From Candidatus Altimarinota bacterium (GTDB taxonomy: Bacteria > Patescibacteriota > Gracilibacteria > JAHISY01), in contig JAIPGZ010000003.1 of assembly GCA_021735425.1 (NCBI GenBank), positions 1 through 64,000 of the forward strand: 64,000 nt of DNA. The letters run 5' to 3'. The notes below the pieces were generated by a model that had not been told where the DNA came from, searched no databases, and worked only from the letters and a program-made list of their open reading frames with translations. The position numbers and the translations under genes are program-made. Each line of letters begins with the position of its first letter. Within the stretch, counting starts at the first letter, position 1. This document shows positions 62,144-64,000 of the stretch, in pieces.

Positions 62144-62683
62144 TTATTTCTTGCGGGAGACTTTTTTCTTGACCGCCTTTTTGGCAGATTTTTTTACTGA
62201 GGCGACTTTGCGGGCGACCTTCTTTTTGGAATTTAATTTCCCGATGGCTCGCTTGACTTTTTTCCGCGCGGTCGCTGTTTTTTGCGAAACTTTATTTTTT
62301 GCTGCCGCGACTTTTCTCCGCGTCTTTTTTTCTAATCCGTTGGCTTGCCTTTCAACCTCTTTCATAACTTCCGTAGCTTTTTTGTGGGCGAATTTAATTG
62401 CGCTACCACCTTCATTTTCAGCTTTTTTTTTCAATTCTGCGATAATTTCTTTCCCGCCTTTTAGCAATTCTTTGATCGTTTCGCTTTCTTGTGCCTCCGC
62501 GATGGCGGATTTGCCCACCTTCAAATATTCTTGAAAAAGAGCCTCAAATTTTTTCTGGGGAGTTTTGGCAGATTTCAGTTTCCCGCGAATGGTCGCGCCG
62601 CTTTCTTTAGCGAAAAGTAATCCGATCACGCTGCCAATCAGACCTCCTATAACGAAGGTTGATTTTTTAGAAAAGAGATTCAT
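62144..62683 (-). CDS. YtxH-like protein with histone H1-like tail
   Basis: The 179-residue protein begins with a short helix (TFVIGGLIGSVIGLLFA) followed by KESGATIRGKLK, the YtxH domain pattern, then a helical coil. The last 70 residues are almost only Lys, Ala, Arg, Val and Ser (KKVARKVASVKKSAKKAVKKK), like histone H1/Hc1 tails. It may be membrane-tethered and bind nucleic acid (inference). Confidence 0.75.
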   Translation of the reverse strand: MNLFSKKSTFVIGGLIGSVIGLLFAKESGATIRGKLKSAKTPQKKFEALFQEYLKVGKSAIAEAQESETIKELLKGGKEIIAELKKKAENEGGSAIKFAHKKATEVMKEVERQANGLEKKTRRKVAAAKNKVSQKTATARKKVKRAIGKLNSKKKVARKVASVKKSAKKAVKKKVSRKK

Positions 62684-62708
62684 TTGTAAGTGCGTTAAGT
62701 CGAGTAAA

Positions 62709-62714
62709 ATTTTA
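62709..62714 (-). promoter_or_regulatory. Putative -10 box of the YtxH-like gene within the trpF end
   Basis: The minus strand reads GCTAAAAT; the TAA is the trpF stop codon. It gives a leader of about 18 nt before the ATG at 62683. Confidence 0.45.
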
Positions 62715-63350
62715 GCTCAAGTCACGCAACTCTTCAAACAGATTTTTTAATTTCGCTGGATCTTTTTTACATGGGTCATCATTCATCTCGACTCCGCTGC
62801 AGACATCTATGACGTCTGGCTTCAATTGCTGTGCGGCCTTTTTTACATTCTGGGGATTGATGCCTCCGGCGAGAATAAAAAATGGAATTTCATCACGGAT
62901 GCGGTGGATTAATTCCCAATCAAAAGTTTGGCCAGTACCTCCAAATTGACCTTTTTTGAAGGCATCTAAAACAATTCCATCCAGAGCTAAAAATTGCTCT
63001 AAATCTCCGAAGGAGTTTTCATTTTTTACTCGAAAGGCTTTCCAGACGGGGAGATTCCACTGCGCACAAAATTTCGGAGTTTCGTTTCCGTGGCACTGCA
63101 AAATATCGAGCTCGCAGATTTCCGAGATTAAACGAATTTTTGCTAGGCTCTCGTCGACAAAAACTCCTACTAGCTTCACTCGCGGGAATTTCGATTTAAT
63201 AGCAAGAGAAAGATTGGCGGCTGTATTCGGGTCTAGGCTTCTCGGAGAAGCTTCAAAAAAATTCAGACCAAGATAATGAGCTCCCAACTTCACCGCTAGC
63301 TCTGCATCCGCAAAGTTGGTGATTCCGCAAATTTTTACTTTTGGAGGCAA
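62712..63350 (-). CDS. trpF: Phosphoribosylanthranilate isomerase
   Basis: The 212-residue TIM barrel has KVKICGITN with the catalytic Cys, VGVFVDES, LQCHGNE, GIVLDAFKKGQFGGTGQTFDW with the catalytic Asp, and LAGGINPQNV. It performs the third step of tryptophan synthesis. The trpC gene lies 311 bp upstream on the same strand. Confidence 0.95.
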   Translation of the reverse strand: MPPKVKICGITNFADAELAVKLGAHYLGLNFFEASPRSLDPNTAANLSLAIKSKFPRVKLVGVFVDESLAKIRLISEICELDILQCHGNETPKFCAQWNLPVWKAFRVKNENSFGDLEQFLALDGIVLDAFKKGQFGGTGQTFDWELIHRIRDEIPFFILAGGINPQNVKKAAQQLKPDVIDVCSGVEMNDDPCKKDPAKLKNLFEELRDLS

Positions 63351-63661
63351 TTAATAATCTTAAGACCTGTTCAAAATATTTTGTGTGAAATTACAAGGGT
63401 AGCCTATTTTTAAGCCTAAATTTCCATTTTCCAATTCACCAATTTCCAAATAAATTCTAAATCCTAAGTAGATTTAAGCTTGTTTAAATTATCGATGATT
63501 TTATTTTTAGAACATATATGAATCTATTTAGTGCTTGGAAATTACTTATTGGTACTTGGGAATTAAGCCTATGTAAGATCGACAATCTTGATGTTGGACT
63601 AGATATAGGACAGGCCATTAAACCCTGAAAATTTTCTTAAACCTAAATTAAAATTCAAAAA
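63351..63661. other. Intergenic region, 311 bases, between trpC and trpF
   Basis: AT-rich with no gene. It includes a word pattern seen in other gaps of this window (TTCCAATTTxCxAAATAAATTC, about 63430-63460). No trp leader peptide with tandem Trp codons or T-box was recognised on the minus strand. Confidence 0.5.
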
Positions 63662-64000
63662 CTAACAGGTTAACTCTCGTAATTTACTCTTAACATTGTT
63701 TCCTTGCAAAAGGGCAGTTCCCACTAAGACGGCATCGACTTTACCACTCAATTTTTCCACATCTGCACGCGAGGAAATTCCGCTTTCACTCACGATTATT
63801 TTTTCTGGTGGAATTTTATTCACCAGATTGAGGGTGGTATTCAGGTCGATTGCCAGCGTGTCAAGATTGCGATTATTCACACCAATAATTTCCGCGGATG
63901 TTTGTAGAACTTTTTGCAAATCAGTCTCGTCATGGACTTCCACTAGACAGTCCAAACCTAATTTTCGTGCTTGCGCAAGTAGTTTCTCCAACTCTTCAAT
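63662..64000 (-). CDS. trpC: Indole-3-glycerol phosphate synthase, C-terminal part (5' end beyond the window)
   Basis: The frame is open to the right edge (113 codons). LDCLVEVHDETDLQKVL, IIGVNNRNLDTLAIDL, IIVSESGISSRADVE and AVLVGTALLQGNN are the last strands of the TrpC barrel, including the Asn of INNRDL and the Glu of SESGI. It converts CdRP to indole-3-glycerol phosphate. The first codons seen (ATT GAA GAG TTG) are internal, so no start is in view. Confidence 0.93.
   Translation of the reverse strand: MEELEKLLAQARKLGLDCLVEVHDETDLQKVLQTSAEIIGVNNRNLDTLAIDLNTTLNLVNKIPPEKIIVSESGISSRADVEKLSGKVDAVLVGTALLQGNNVKSKLRELTC

Noticed and set aside
63351-63661. trp leader attenuator or T-box before trpF
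   Set aside because: No short frame with tandem Trp codons and no T-box sequence was seen on the minus strand.
1-64000. Recoding of TGA as glycine (as in Gracilibacteria)
   Set aside because: TGA ends several clear genes, often in ATGA overlaps, prfB is present, and no conserved protein has in-frame TGA.

Overview
The window looks like one contiguous stretch of a small, compact, moderately AT-rich bacterial chromosome that uses the standard code: TGA is a real stop in many genes, often inside ATGA stop/start overlaps. Many features suggest a Patescibacteria/CPR-type lineage, possibly a Peregrinibacteria-like one: tight operons, frequent TTG and GTG starts, few Shine-Dalgarno sequences, SLH-domain surface proteins, a minor-pilin cluster and many short proteins of unknown function. 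This placement is an inference from gene style; no 16S rRNA is present. Genes for tryptophan, branched-chain, phenylalanine/tyrosine and purine synthesis suggest more biosynthetic capacity than the most reduced CPR genomes.

Region 1 to 18.8 kb is accessory in character. From the left edge come a large secreted beta-rich protein (open at the edge), a membrane-anchored repeat protein and a secreted trypsin-like protease. Next is a small secreted protein whose mRNA appears to begin with a highly structured leader and end in a long hairpin. A complete IS1595-type insertion sequence follows (24-bp inverted repeats, 8-bp target duplication), then a plus-strand trio: cytochrome b5-like lipoprotein, two-helix protein with His-X13-His, and methyltransferase. 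A minus-strand operon encodes a YbaB-like protein, a secreted intein/Hint protein with Asp-rich flanks, a triple-SLH protein and a radical SAM homologue that has lost its cluster cysteines. Upstream are a Tat-exported alpha/beta hydrolase and a translationally coupled operon of four radical SAM enzymes ending in an OPRT/PQQ-propeller fusion. This last part is the best candidate for an undescribed system.

Region 18.8 to 32 kb holds rmlD, ychF, a four-gene minor-pilin operon, RNase HI, rpsT, a Wzz-like protein, a NIF3-like protein, ilvC, ilvN and dnaK. Region 32 to 47 kb holds alr, tRNA-Ala(CGC), tRNA-Ser(GCT), tRNA-Val(TAC), an ECF sigma factor with its probable membrane anti-sigma partner, a permease, def-prfB-purB, pheT, clpP and a beta-CASP nuclease. 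Region 47 to 64 kb holds uvrC with an unusual inserted domain, a diguanylate cyclase, a FemAB-type ligase, mazG, uppS-gyrA, rpsO, a TyrA-PheA fusion, rsmE, a DapL-like aminotransferase, an SLH protein, a histone-like YtxH protein, trpF and the 3' part of trpC.

A recurring signal is a TAAAAT box ending 6 to 8 nt before a start codon that lacks a Shine-Dalgarno sequence, which would give leaderless mRNAs. No CRISPR array or prophage was seen.
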